Notes: a model not told the origin generated them from the sequence alone. DNA of 64,000 nucleotides from Bifidobacterium crudilactis (GCF_000738005.1 NZ_JHAL01000002.1:1362634-1426633), one strand, 5' to 3'. Numbered from the stretch's first letter, positions 8,220 to 16,554 are shown. Made by a program: numbers and translations.

Positions 8220-9254
8220 ATGACCGCACAGCGAGGCTCCCACTCATCGTTAATCAGAATGGCAGTAACGGTACCGGCACGGCTGCTGATGCTCGTCGCA
8301 TTGTTGGGCACACTCGCACGTTTGATCCCTGCGCAGTTCTCGGATATTCCCTACCTGCCGGTCGTGGTGTCGCTCACGCCGTGGTTCGGGCTCGCAGCAG
8401 CCTTGGCGCTCGTACTGGGATTGCTTTCGCGCAGATGGACGACCGCACTTATCGCCTTGCTGTGCCTTTGCGCTCAGGTGTGGTGGCAGTACCCCTTCTT
8501 CACCTCATCGGAGGGAACGAACAGCACATCGAGTTCGGCGACTTCGAGTGCCCCCAACACTGCGGACAACGCCGCCCGAGTCATGACCTTCAATGTGTAC
8601 AAGGGCAGGGCGGATGCTCAGAGCATCGTGAATACCGTGAGGGACGAGCGCGTTGAGGTGCTTGCTCTGCAGGAGACCACTGATGATTTCGTCCGCAGTC
8701 TGGAACAGGCGGGCATCTCTGATTATCTGCCCTTTTCCAAGGTCTCGTCATCCGATAATCATTACGGCAACGGCATCTGGTCGGCGACGCAGCTGACGAG
8801 CGCGGTCAAGGACCAGGTCAATTCCAGCTCTTCCTACATGCCCGCAGGTAGTGTGGCGTTCTCTGGCGGAGCTGCCTCGATACGCTTCGTTTCGGTCCAC
8901 ACCACGTCACCCACCGCAGGGACCTGGACGGCATGGAAGCGCAGCCTCACCGAACTTCAGCAGTTTGCGCAAACGGCAGACACGAACACCAAGTACGTAT
9001 TTATGGGTGATTTCAATGCCACATACGACCATGCGCCGTTCCGGAATTTTCTCGGCAGCAGGTTCAGCGACGCCGCCAGGATATCCGGCGACGGGCTCAC
9101 CTTGACATGGCCTGCAAACCGGAACCATATTCCCCGCCTGGTGTCCATAGACCATATCGTGCTTGACCGAGGCATCTCAGCAGGCGATACGGAGGTCATC
9201 AAGCTTCCCGGCTCCGACCACGCGGCATTGCTGTCGACCATTGCCATCAAGTAA
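8220..9254 (+). CDS. Membrane-anchored endonuclease/exonuclease/phosphatase family protein
   Basis: 344 aa. Three hydrophobic segments (residues ~15-95) are followed by a Ser/Thr-rich linker and a C-terminal EEP domain (~120-344), probably outside the cell. EEP motifs are visible: VMTFNVYKG (Asn), LALQETTDD (metal-binding Glu), VHTTSPTAG, FMGDFNATYDH (Asp/Asn) and SIDHIVLD...GSDHAALL (Asp-His pair). The substrate may be a phosphodiester or phospholipid; not predictable. Start at the ATG at 8220 is favoured by AAAGGAA upstream; an in-frame ATG at 8202 would add six residues. Confidence 0.85.
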   Translation: MTAQRGSHSSLIRMAVTVPARLLMLVALLGTLARLIPAQFSDIPYLPVVVSLTPWFGLAAALALVLGLLSRRWTTALIALLCLCAQVWWQYPFFTSSEGTNSTSSSATSSAPNTADNAARVMTFNVYKGRADAQSIVNTVRDERVEVLALQETTDDFVRSLEQAGISDYLPFSKVSSSDNHYGNGIWSATQLTSAVKDQVNSSSSYMPAGSVAFSGGAASIRFVSVHTTSPTAGTWTAWKRSLTELQQFAQTADTNTKYVFMGDFNATYDHAPFRNFLGSRFSDAARISGDGLTLTWPANRNHIPRLVSIDHIVLDRGISAGDTEVIKLPGSDHAALLSTIAIK

Positions 9255-9308
9255 CGCAGCACAGCACCCGGAATCCTTCCTTTTCCAGCTCCTTTCCCAC
9301 ATGATATA

Positions 9309-9332
9309 TAGTAATGATAATTGTTATTACTA
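9309..9332. promoter_or_regulatory. Zur/Fur-type operator upstream of zur
   Basis: A 24-bp dyad from TAGTAAT to ATTACTA, symmetric at 10 of 12 base pairs, with AATGATAATTGTTATTA as its core. It fits the AT-rich metalloregulator boxes of the Fur superfamily and lies 74 bp before zur, so autoregulation is likely. A related core (AATGATAAT) lies upstream of the ABC pair at 53745-53760. Confidence 0.65.
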
Positions 9333-9405
9333 TTAGAAGGGACCGGTCCACGGTCTGACGCGCATCACACCATGCGGATGGCTTGCGGACTGTGGGAAGT
9401 TGACC

Positions 9406-9828
9406 ATGCCGACCGCCAGAAGAGTGACACGTCCACGGACGCTGATTACCGAAGAGCTCAAACGCTCGGACGCCTTCTCGACGGCACAAACGATTTTCAC
9501 CAACCTGAGCAAGCGCGGGAAGAGAGTCGGCATCGCCACCGTCTACCGCAATCTCCAAAGCATGGCCGAGCACCATGAAGTCGACACCGTCCAGGACCAT
9601 GGTGAGACCTTCTACAGGCTGTGCAAAGACCGCCATCACCACCATCATCTGGTCTGTCGTCAATGCGGAAGAGCCGTCGAACTGGAGATTCCAGGCCTGG
9701 AATCCTGGATTCAGGCACGGGCGGAATCACTCGGTTTCAGCGAAGTCAGCCATTCCCTGGAGATTTTCGGCATCTGCGCCCGATGCAGGCGGTCACATGA
9801 ATCCACTCACCACCAGCTATCGGATTGA
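9406..9828 (+). CDS. zur: Zinc uptake regulator Zur (Fur family)
   Basis: 140-aa metalloregulator. A winged helix (residues ~10-80, with VGIATVYRNLQSMAE as the recognition region) precedes a dimerisation domain with HHHHHLVCRQCGRAVEL and a final ICARC, the two CxxC pairs that hold structural zinc. The run FSTAQTIF and the segment SHSLEIFGICARC match actinobacterial Zur better than FurA. It represses zinc acquisition genes when zinc is bound. ATG at 9406 has GGGAAG upstream; the TTG at 9400 is a poorer start. A palindromic operator precedes it and a cysteine-rich gene follows at about 100 bp. Confidence 0.88.
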   Translation: MPTARRVTRPRTLITEELKRSDAFSTAQTIFTNLSKRGKRVGIATVYRNLQSMAEHHEVDTVQDHGETFYRLCKDRHHHHHLVCRQCGRAVELEIPGLESWIQARAESLGFSEVSHSLEIFGICARCRRSHESTHHQLSD

Positions 9829-9931
9829 TACTCACTCTCAGCAGTTTTCCATCTTCTCGAGCTCTGCCTTATGGTCATGAAGCATAAGCGCGGCATATGC
9901 CGCATGGACCATGACGAGGAGCTGTCACACG

Positions 9932-10279
9932 ATGACCGACATCAAACAGTACGACGAGCACGCATACGAAATCGACACCGAATCTGCAGGCAAGCTTGCG
10001 GTCGACATGGAGACCCTGAAGCACTTCGACCTTTCCGACCACCAGCACGGAACAGCTGCGTGCGGATGCTGCGGATGCTGCTTCACCGGCGACTGCTGCG
10101 GTGACGAGGACTGTGTGAAAGGCAAGGAATGCGGAGCCAAGGATTGCCACGAGGCATGCCGCGAGAACAACGAGCACCATGATTGCGCATTCTGCCATCT
10201 GGCTTTCGACAGCGACGAGGCATCGCACCAGGAGATCCTCAACGACCTCAAGGAACTGTCGCAGGCTCTGGCCGCCTGA
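9932..10279 (+). CDS. Cysteine-rich probable metal-binding protein
   Basis: 115 aa; not a family I recognise. Residues ~43-88 hold 13 cysteines in clusters (CGCCGCC, CC, CHEAC, CAFC) mixed with His (NEHHDC) and acidic residues, flanked by cysteine-free acidic ends. This resembles a metallothionein-like or metal-buffering protein. It follows zur on the same strand, which suggests a zinc role. Start at 9932 is preceded by GAGGAG; an earlier in-frame ATG at 9911 has no ribosome site. No signal peptide, so cytoplasmic. It ends just before a perfect palindrome that can act as a terminator. The function is inferred from composition and position. Confidence 0.75.
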   Translation: MTDIKQYDEHAYEIDTESAGKLAVDMETLKHFDLSDHQHGTAACGCCGCCFTGDCCGDEDCVKGKECGAKDCHEACRENNEHHDCAFCHLAFDSDEASHQEILNDLKELSQALAA

Positions 10280-10295
10280 TTCCGGCATGATACCG

Positions 10296-10367
10296 AGATA
10301 ATTGCATCACCAGGACGGCTCTGCGACGAGATTATCGTCGTTTGCCGTCCTGGTGATGCAATTATCT
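10296..10367. repeat. Family 1 palindromic element, copy 1
   Basis: Perfect 24-bp inverted arms (10296-10319 and 10344-10367), outer end AGATAATTGCATCACC, around a 24-nt spacer that itself folds (GACGA/TCGTC). It sits between convergent genes (cysteine-rich protein and acetyltransferase) and would form a strong hairpin in either transcript. Confidence 0.9.
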
Positions 10368-10385
10368 GTTTGCGATGTGCACGCA

Positions 10386-11033
10386 TCACGACACGGCGGG
10401 CAATTCCAGACGGTCGGCCTCGGTGATGTCACGAATCACCCTGCACGGCACCCCTGCGGCCAGAACATTGGCCGGAATATCATGCGTCACCACGGCACCG
10501 GCTCCGATAACCGACCCCTCGCCAATGGTCACTCCGCCCGTCACCGTGACATTGCCGGCCAGCCAGCAGTTCGAACCGATGGTTATCGGAGCGCCGTATT
10601 CAAAGTCGAACATGCTGCCGTCACGGTGAGGACGAAGATTCCGTTCCTGCCATCTCAGCGGATGCAAGGGTGTGAGCAGCGATACATTCGGCCCGAACAT
10701 CACGTTGTCGCCCACTGTCACGGGGCAGACATCCAGGACCGTGATGTTGAAATTCGCGTAGACATTGTCTCCGAGAGTGGTGAATGCTCCGTAATCAAAG
10801 AATATCGGGCCGGTCAGCCAGACACCCTTGCCCCGATGCGGGAGCAGTCTGCTGAGGATCTCGTTTCTGCGTTCGCCCTCGGACTCGGCGCAAGCGTTGT
10901 AATCACGGCTCAGCTGATGGGCTTTCGCCAGCATACCGGCCACCTCGGGGTCGGACGGGTCGTATACCTCCCCCGCAATCATGCGTTCAAGCTGACTGCG
11001 CTCTGCAGTATCCGACCCTTGTCTATCTTCCAT
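10386..11033 (-). CDS. Hexapeptide-repeat sugar O-acetyltransferase (maltose/galactoside type)
   Basis: 215 aa. An N-terminal Mac domain (RMIAGEVYDPSDPEVAGML, ~15-60) is followed by a left-handed beta-helix of hexapeptide repeats (VTVGDNVMFGPNV, ITIGSNCWLAGNVTVTG, VTIGEGSVIGAGAVV). This is the Maa/LacA pattern, which transfers acetyl from acetyl-CoA to a sugar hydroxyl; the catalytic His lies in LLTPLHPL. Start at 11033 is chosen for AAGGAC a few bases upstream; an ATG at 11060 is also in frame. It is the paralogue of the next gene upstream, likely a tandem duplication that has diverged. Confidence 0.88.
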   Translation of the reverse strand: MEDRQGSDTAERSQLERMIAGEVYDPSDPEVAGMLAKAHQLSRDYNACAESEGERRNEILSRLLPHRGKGVWLTGPIFFDYGAFTTLGDNVYANFNITVLDVCPVTVGDNVMFGPNVSLLTPLHPLRWQERNLRPHRDGSMFDFEYGAPITIGSNCWLAGNVTVTGGVTIGEGSVIGAGAVVTHDIPANVLAAGVPCRVIRDITEADRLELPAVS

Positions 11034-11127
11034 CTGCCGTCCTTCTTTCATCTCGTTCAAATTCCTGACTCATTTAGCGCATTCGCACATCTTCGAAAAC
11101 ACCCATCGCTGTTGTGTATGCGCCCTC

Positions 11128-11769
11128 TCATGCAGTGGCATCGCGAGCGCCGATGCGCTCCAGGTAACCGGTCTTCTCCGACTCATCAATCCGTTTGATC
11201 ACGCGGGCCGGGTTGCCCACCGCAACGGCGTTTTCCGGAATATCCCTGGTCACCACCGACCCCGCTCCCACAACCGAACCGCTGCCGATACGCACTCCTT
11301 CGAGCACGATCACATGTCCGCCCAGCCATACGCCATCGCCGATTTCGATTGGTTGTGCACGGCATGCGCCATTGATGCGTTCTTTCATGTCAAGCGCATG
11401 GTTGGTGGCGAACAGACCGACCTTCGGCTCAATCCAGACGTTGTCGCCGAGGGTTACCGGTGCGTTGTCAAGAATCGCGCAATCGTAGTTGATATGCACA
11501 TTGGACCCGATGGAGATGTTGCAGCCCAGCTCGCACCGGAAATTCGGCTTGATGACGACACCGTCACCGACATGCTGCAGCAGTTCTCTGAGAATCCGCT
11601 GCTGCTGTTCGGGGTGATCGTAGCCGAGCCGATTGTATTCGGTGAACAGTCGCTCCGAACGCAACCTTGCCGCATCGATGTCCGGGTGCGTGTCCTGATA
11701 GACCTCCCCCGCAATCATGCGAGCCCACTCTTCTTTCCCGGTTGCCGTCATGTCGTCGGTGATGTCCAT
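11128..11769 (-). CDS. Second hexapeptide-repeat sugar O-acetyltransferase
   Basis: 213 aa, same architecture as its downstream neighbour: Mac domain (RMIAGEVYQDTHPDIDAARL) and beta-helix (GCNISIGSNVHINYD, VTLGDNVWIEPKVG, IEIGDGVWLGGHVIV), with catalytic His in FATNHALD. The C-terminus VAVGNPARVIKRID is the standard acetyl-CoA-binding end. GGGAGGACC lies directly before the ATG. The two genes are on one strand with 94 bp between, so they may be co-transcribed. The sugar substrate is unknown. Confidence 0.88.
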   Translation of the reverse strand: MDITDDMTATGKEEWARMIAGEVYQDTHPDIDAARLRSERLFTEYNRLGYDHPEQQQRILRELLQHVGDGVVIKPNFRCELGCNISIGSNVHINYDCAILDNAPVTLGDNVWIEPKVGLFATNHALDMKERINGACRAQPIEIGDGVWLGGHVIVLEGVRIGSGSVVGAGSVVTRDIPENAVAVGNPARVIKRIDESEKTGYLERIGARDATA

Positions 11770-11820
11770 GGTCCTCCCGTGAAGCTTCGATGCTCGGCAC
11801 GAAAACCGAGGCGTCAGTTA

Positions 11821-11836
11821 TTGTACATCCGTACAA
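11821..11836 (-). promoter_or_regulatory. Palindromic operator candidate before the acetyltransferase
   Basis: TTGTACATCCGTACAA is a 6-bp dyad with a 4-nt spacer, overlapping AT-rich promoter-like sequence (TATATTGTAC on the minus strand), about 52 bp before the start. TetR-type repressors often use such sites, but no regulator gene adjoins. Confidence 0.4.
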
Positions 11837-11937
11837 TATACAACACCGTCGCCTCGAAAGGAACCCGGAAACGGCAGTGTCGGTAAGTACCCTCTCGACG
11901 AAGCGCCGGGGCCTGCCCCCCCCCACACATACACGAA

Positions 11938-11972
11938 TGCCACCATCCACATTGAAATCCGGGATGGTGGCA
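11938..11972 (-). terminator. Hairpin downstream of the DUF4854 lipoprotein gene
   Basis: TGCCACCATCC (11938-11948) pairs perfectly with GGATGGTGGCA (11962-11972), 20 bp past the lipoprotein stop. No strong U-run follows; a run of nine C lies at 11916-11924. Confidence 0.6.
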
Positions 11973-11992
11973 CAGAAAAGGGCACCGACAGC

Positions 11993-12520
11993 TCACTGCG
12001 AGGCGAAGTCCCTGCTGGTGATGGTGGTGCCTGCGGAATCACGGTAAATCACGCGAACCACGGGATTGTCGACCTCCACAGCGCTTTTCATCATGGTGGC
12101 AATCGACTGGAAGGTGGATGCCTGTCCATCCAGACCTGAATTCAGCTTGTCCGCAAGCCCTGCAGTCGAAGCCGACATGCCGGCAGGGAGCGTGAAGTCA
12201 TACACCAAGGCATTATCCTCGCCTCTGACATCCAGAGTCATGCCGCCGGATTCCGCCTGGGACTTGACGCTGGCGAGCTGACTCTGCACTTCGCTCGACT
12301 GCACGTACTCATCAATCGACGCATATTTGCCGCTCGAAGCGGTCGAGCTCTTCTTGTCGCTCGAACTGGTCTGCGGAGTGGCGGTCTTTGTGGTCTGTGA
12401 CGAGCTCTGCTTCGGCGTGCTCTCCTCCGCGCTGTTCGACGACCCGCAAGCCGCCAGCGACAGCGTCAGGCACAATGACAGCACACCTGCCCCAACCATG
12501 CTAATGACATTTTTCTTCAC
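11993..12520 (-). CDS. DUF4854 family lipoprotein
   Basis: 175-aa predicted lipoprotein. The signal peptide ends in the lipobox LAAC (Cys at ~25), followed by a Ser/Thr/Lys-rich linker (~30-65) and a DUF4854 domain (~65-175, starting YASIDEYVQSSEVQSQL and ending VVRVIYRDSAGTT). Proteins of this type are common, uncharacterised surface lipoproteins of bifidobacteria and other Gram-positives. It is monocistronic with a hairpin behind it. No function can be assigned. Confidence 0.82.
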   Translation of the reverse strand: MKKNVISMVGAGVLSLCLTLSLAACGSSNSAEESTPKQSSSQTTKTATPQTSSSDKKSSTASSGKYASIDEYVQSSEVQSQLASVKSQAESGGMTLDVRGEDNALVYDFTLPAGMSASTAGLADKLNSGLDGQASTFQSIATMMKSAVEVDNPVVRVIYRDSAGTTITSRDFASQ

Positions 12521-12699
12521 GTTCTTCTCCTTGTTTTCCCCAACTACGTTCAGGCAACTTTACACAACGCAATCTCAAAATCCAAAAGCTTACTAGATTT
12601 TCATAGCCCGAGGAGACCTTCAAGAAGCCCCTTTGCCGTCCGCAAACGCAGTCCTTTCCGGCGGCCTGGCATCGAGCCGGAGCTCTCGCCCGCTAACAC
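12521..12699. other. Non-coding stretch upstream of the lipoprotein gene
   Basis: About 180 bp that should hold the lipoprotein promoter. It ends in a segment at about 12676-12700 (GAGCTCTCGCCCGCTAACAC) that is repeated before family 1 copy 3 at 22151-22166. No gene was seen. Confidence 0.4.
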
Positions 12700-12772
12700 A
12701 GATAGCTACTTCACCAGGACGGCAATTCCGGCCAATACGATATGAAAAGCTGTACTTGTGATGCAGTTATCT
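12700..12772. repeat. Family 1 palindromic element, copy 2 (degenerate)
   Basis: Arms 12700-12723 and 12749-12772 have the family pattern (AGATAGCTACTTCACC and the end GTGATGCAGTTATCT) but with several mismatches. It abuts the stop codon of the metal ATPase, so it lies at that gene's 3' end. Confidence 0.75.
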
Positions 12773-14781
12773 CACTTTCGAGGATGATTCAACCGTTTCT
12801 CTCGTCCGGGTATGAGTCGCGCGGAGTTCAGTATGAAGGCAGACTCGCTCCCGACATGCACGATTGCGGAAAGCAACGGCGTCAGAATACCGAATGCCGC
12901 CAATATCATGCCAAGCACGTCGACGATGATGGTGCCGGCGAAGTTGAACATGATGATTCCACGAGCCCGACGTGCAGTGAACAGCAGCGAGGTCACGTCG
13001 TTGATGTCGGAGCTTATGAGAATCACATCGGCACTCTCCCGGGCTATGTCGGTACCGCTGCCCATAGCTATACCCACGTCGGCGAGCGCAAGAACCGGGG
13101 CGTCATTAACCCCATCCCCGACCATTGCCACGCGATGACCGGCCCCCTTCTCCTGTTTCAGCAAAGCCGCCTTGTCTTCAGGCAGCAGCTCCGCGTGGGC
13201 ATGCCGGATGCCCAGCTGCCGGGCCGCGGCAACCGCGACCTCCTCACGGTCCCCGGTCAGCATGATGACTCGAACACCGTGGCTGTGCAGCGAAGCAATC
13301 GCATCGGCCGCATGCTCTCGTAGAGCGTCAGCCAACAGGATGCGACCTATGTATCGTCCGTTCCGGGAAATATAGACGCTGCTCTGCGCGTCAAGAGCAT
13401 CGCTCATTGAATCGCTTGACCAGGCCGAGGGGTTTTGCATATCCGATACGGTCGCCGCGCCACCAACCCCTTCCTCATCAATTTGCGGCATGAAGCTTCT
13501 CGTCCCCGCAACGATTGCCATCCCTTCGACCGTGCAGCGAACTCCACGTCCGGCAACGCTCTCGAAGTGCTCCACTGCATGGATGCCGACCTTGTGCGCA
13601 GCCGCGTACCGAACGATGGCCTTGCCCAGAGGATGTTCGGAGTAGGACTCCGCCGATGCAGCCACCGCGAGCAGCTCAGACTCATCGACACCTGTTGCAG
13701 CGATAACCCGCGTGACCTCGGGTGCGCCGGATGTGAGCGTCCCCGTTTTATCGAAGATCACCGTATCAACCTTGGACAGGCTTTCCATATGCAGACCGTC
13801 TTTGACGAATGCGCCTCTTCTCGCCACACGTGCCATGGATGCCAGCATCGCCAAAGGAGTGCCCGCTACCACTCCGCACGATCCGGCGACGATGATGACC
13901 GATATGGCGCTACGCACATCACCGGTCAAGAACCATGTGACGACAGCTCCGACGACGGCGATGAGCACCAATGCCGTTGCCAGCGTGTCTGCAAGTCTCT
14001 GCACGGGAGCCGACGAGGATTGCGCATCGGCTAGCGCTCGGACGATACGACCGTATGAGGAATCCTCACCGACTTGCAAAACCTCTATTTCGAGCGCTCC
14101 GTCCTGATTGACAGACCCGGAATACACCGCACTGCCCACATCATGGTAGACCGGCATGGACTCACCGGTGATTCTCGACTCGTCCACATTGGATGCGCCT
14201 GCAATGACGATGCCGTCGACAGGAATCCGCCCACCTGGCGCCACAACGACGACTTGACCGGGATGTATCCGGGAAAGCGGCACGTTTCCGGTCTTCGATT
14301 CGTCAATCCTCACCCGTACCCGATCAGGGAGGAATGACATCAAATCGGACAATGCGTCCTTGCCTTGCCACATACACAGATCTTCGAGTATCTCTGCCAG
14401 CAGCACGAACACCACGATCACCAGGGATGTCAGCCACTGACCAATCGCCGCGGCCGCAACGATGGCGATGAGCATCGAGAGGTCCATGCTCATTTTTCTG
14501 GCACGAAGATCCTCCCAGGACCCCTTCACGATCGGCCAGCATCCAATGACCAAGCCGACGACCGTGCACGACACCGTCAAACGCAATGTCCATGTCGGGT
14601 TCGCCACGGCGAGCTGAATGATGGCGACCGTCACGGTCAGCGCCAGGACCGCCGCCACGCGAAACAGGTCAGCGCGTTCTATACGCCGAAACAGTGTGGA
14701 CGCGGCGAAGGCGGAATCAGCATCCCCCGAAGCCGTGGAATGCGCCGCTGCGCTATTTGCCGTCTGCGCATGCTCAGTCAT
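12772..14781 (-). CDS. Heavy-metal P1B-type ATPase with unusual metal-site motifs
   Basis: 669-aa efflux pump. Present: actuator motif RITGESMP, phosphorylation site DKTGTLT, SEHPLGKAIV (the P1B His-Pro), and GDGVNDAPVLALADVGIAMG. No N-terminal HMA domain. The transmembrane metal site normally carries CPC, CPH or SPC; here the aligned residues are GSC (AGSCGVVAGTP), with Ser in place of the invariant Pro. The last helix pair reads HVGSESAFILNSARL, resembling the HEG-type motif of the P1B-4 (Co/Zn/Fe) branch. Start at 14781 overlaps the arsR-type gene by 8 bp, so both form one operon. Confidence 0.88.
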   Translation of the reverse strand: MTEHAQTANSAAAHSTASGDADSAFAASTLFRRIERADLFRVAAVLALTVTVAIIQLAVANPTWTLRLTVSCTVVGLVIGCWPIVKGSWEDLRARKMSMDLSMLIAIVAAAAIGQWLTSLVIVVFVLLAEILEDLCMWQGKDALSDLMSFLPDRVRVRIDESKTGNVPLSRIHPGQVVVVAPGGRIPVDGIVIAGASNVDESRITGESMPVYHDVGSAVYSGSVNQDGALEIEVLQVGEDSSYGRIVRALADAQSSSAPVQRLADTLATALVLIAVVGAVVTWFLTGDVRSAISVIIVAGSCGVVAGTPLAMLASMARVARRGAFVKDGLHMESLSKVDTVIFDKTGTLTSGAPEVTRVIAATGVDESELLAVAASAESYSEHPLGKAIVRYAAAHKVGIHAVEHFESVAGRGVRCTVEGMAIVAGTRSFMPQIDEEGVGGAATVSDMQNPSAWSSDSMSDALDAQSSVYISRNGRYIGRILLADALREHAADAIASLHSHGVRVIMLTGDREEVAVAAARQLGIRHAHAELLPEDKAALLKQEKGAGHRVAMVGDGVNDAPVLALADVGIAMGSGTDIARESADVILISSDINDVTSLLFTARRARGIIMFNFAGTIIVDVLGMILAAFGILTPLLSAIVHVGSESAFILNSARLIPGREKRLNHPRK

Positions 14782-15238
14782 GATGGTCCTCGCTGTCAGG
14801 TGTGTCGGAGGCCTTAAGCGTCTGAGACGGAGCACCAGATGGAGCGGCGTCATCACGGCCATCCGCCGCACCACCGTTCCCCGCCGGGGCGCGATGATGC
14901 TCAGGGAAGGCATCGACAATGTGCTCCGCTTGGTAGATTGCCTGATCCACCAAGGCACTCACATGCTCATCGGCCAGACGGTAGAACACCCGTGTGCCCT
15001 CATGCCTTGTCGTCACGAGTTGTCCGGTCCGCATTTTCGCCAGATGTTGCGATATCACGGTCAGTCGTCTGCACAGACGGTCGGCGATTTGCCCGACGGG
15101 GAGCTCTCCATCCTTGAGGGCGAGGACGATTCTCAGTCTGGTCGGATCTGACAGCAGAGAGAAGATGGTGGCGGCAAGATCGACATAACCGTTGTCCTCC
15201 CCGTAATCGACTATATGCATATCTGCGAACATACGCAT
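14774..15238 (-). CDS. ArsR/SmtB-family metal-responsive repressor
   Basis: 154 aa. Winged helix at residues ~20-85 (ATIFSLLSDPTRLRIVLALK, recognition helix around RRLTVISQHLAKM) followed by a helix ending DEHVSALVDQAIYQAEH and a His/Asp-rich tail (SEDHHD) that could bind metal. Proteins of this sort (CzrA, NmtR, CmtR) repress adjacent P1B ATPases until metal binds. Translationally coupled to the ATPase. Start is uncertain: ATG at 15238 lies inside the operator-like dyad, ATG at 15220 just after its centre; neither has a clear ribosome site. Confidence 0.88.
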   Translation of the reverse strand: MRMFADMHIVDYGEDNGYVDLAATIFSLLSDPTRLRIVLALKDGELPVGQIADRLCRRLTVISQHLAKMRTGQLVTTRHEGTRVFYRLADEHVSALVDQAIYQAEHIVDAFPEHHRAPAGNGGAADGRDDAAPSGAPSQTLKASDTPDSEDHHD

Positions 15239-15240
15239 AT
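15213..15240. promoter_or_regulatory. Likely ArsR operator
   Basis: ATATGCATAT (15213-15222) and ATACGCATAT (15231-15240) form a 10-bp dyad with one mismatch and an 8-nt spacer, matching the imperfect inverted repeats bound by SmtB/ArsR proteins. It overlaps the gene's 5' end. Confidence 0.6.
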
Positions 15241-15284
15241 ATTACGCAGCATTTCTCATTGTTGTCCAGCAACAACTCGGAAAA

Positions 15285-15400
15285 CGGTTGTGCAGGAATC
15301 ACGGCGCGAGTGTCACTGTGCCGAAAACACGGTGCACGACCACGGTACGGAAACCACCGGGTGAAGGCTACCGCGAAAAATCACCCTGCCTGAATCGCAT
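15285..15400. repeat. Possible decayed family 2 repeat
   Basis: CGGTTGTGCAGGAAT at 15285-15299 and GGAAACCACCGGG near 15346-15358 resemble parts of the family 2 element at 61709-61822. The far inverted end is not clear. The rest of the 15241-15498 gap shows no gene. Confidence 0.35.
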
Positions 15401-15498
15401 CTGTTCGACTCCGACAAATCCGACACCAGTCGCCACAGAGGGACAAGGCGACCGCCGTAACGTGCAGTCCCCACAGAGGAACAACGGACAATCTCGCA

Positions 15499-16554
15499 TT
15501 AAGCGGCTTTTGCTTCACCGGCTTCATGACAACCGCAGGATTGGCGAATCACAAAGCCGAATGGAGCAATCTGCGCATCGTCACAGTCGTCAGGATGCAG
15601 CGCGGCGGCCACTGCAAGCTTGGCTATCATCACCGGGTCCTGTTGAATCGTCGTAATCTGCGGCCACGCATAGAGCGTGTCCACCGTTCCGTCGAAAGAG
15701 ATCAGCGCCATGTCATCGGGAACGCACAATCCACGCTCATGCAAAGCGCGGAGCGCCCCTACCGCTTCCAGATCGGAGCCAGCAAACAGGGCGGTGGGTC
15801 GTTGGTCATCCGGCAAGTCAAGCAACCGGAGCGTTTGTTCATATCCGCCACTTCTGGTGAATGAGGTCTGATATATCGGTCCCGTAGCCAGCCCGGCACG
15901 TTGATGGGCCGTCGACCAACCCTGTATTCGAGCGTCTCCGTACTGAGAACCGTCACCTCCGAACAGCATCGCCATTCGCCGATGGCCGTGTGCGATCAGA
16001 TGTTCGGTAGCCATCTGCGCCGCCGCCTCAAAATCAGAACCCACGGATTTGAAACCCGGAACAGGCTCCGGATGGTCAAGAAACACGAAATTGACGCTTG
16101 GCCTCCTCATCGTCGCCAAATCAATGGCCTTCATGGCAAATGAGGCGAGAATGGCATCCACATCCCTGGACACGAGTTTTGCTATGCATTCCTTTTCCTT
16201 GTCGGGGTCGCCGTGGGAACAGAGGAATATCGTCGAATACCCCTCACCCGAGGCTTCATCCTCCAGGGCATCGGCCATCGCCGCAAAATAGGTGTTGGAA
16301 AAATCCGGAATAATGATGCCGAGCATTCTCGGCGATCCGCGTTTCAGCGCTCTCCCAAGTGAACTGGGGCGGTAATTGAGCTTTTCCACGGCATCATAGA
16401 TGCGTTGTGCGGTCGACTCCGAGACTTTGTTGGGCACATGGTTCAGAACGTAGCTCACGGATGCCGTGGAAACATTCGCCAATCGCGCGACATCTTCGCG
16501 CGTGACACGTCCGCTTTTAGCACTTCCTGCCGGACGCCCTCCCTCAGCACTCAT
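15499..16554 (-). CDS. LacI-family transcriptional regulator of the alpha-galactoside locus
   Basis: 351 aa. LacI helix-turn-helix at residues ~17-60 (TREDVARLANVSTASVSYVL with hinge RPSSLGRALKR), then a periplasmic-binding-like sugar sensor (~70-345: LGIIIPDFSNTYFAAM, ATEHLIAHGHRRMAML). It probably binds a galactoside effector and controls the divergent transporter and alpha-galactosidase genes. Start at 16554 has GGAAGGCGG upstream. The C-terminal end has two near-adjacent cysteines (SCGC). Confidence 0.92.
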   Translation of the reverse strand: MSAEGGRPAGSAKSGRVTREDVARLANVSTASVSYVLNHVPNKVSESTAQRIYDAVEKLNYRPSSLGRALKRGSPRMLGIIIPDFSNTYFAAMADALEDEASGEGYSTIFLCSHGDPDKEKECIAKLVSRDVDAILASFAMKAIDLATMRRPSVNFVFLDHPEPVPGFKSVGSDFEAAAQMATEHLIAHGHRRMAMLFGGDGSQYGDARIQGWSTAHQRAGLATGPIYQTSFTRSGGYEQTLRLLDLPDDQRPTALFAGSDLEAVGALRALHERGLCVPDDMALISFDGTVDTLYAWPQITTIQQDPVMIAKLAVAAALHPDDCDDAQIAPFGFVIRQSCGCHEAGEAKAA

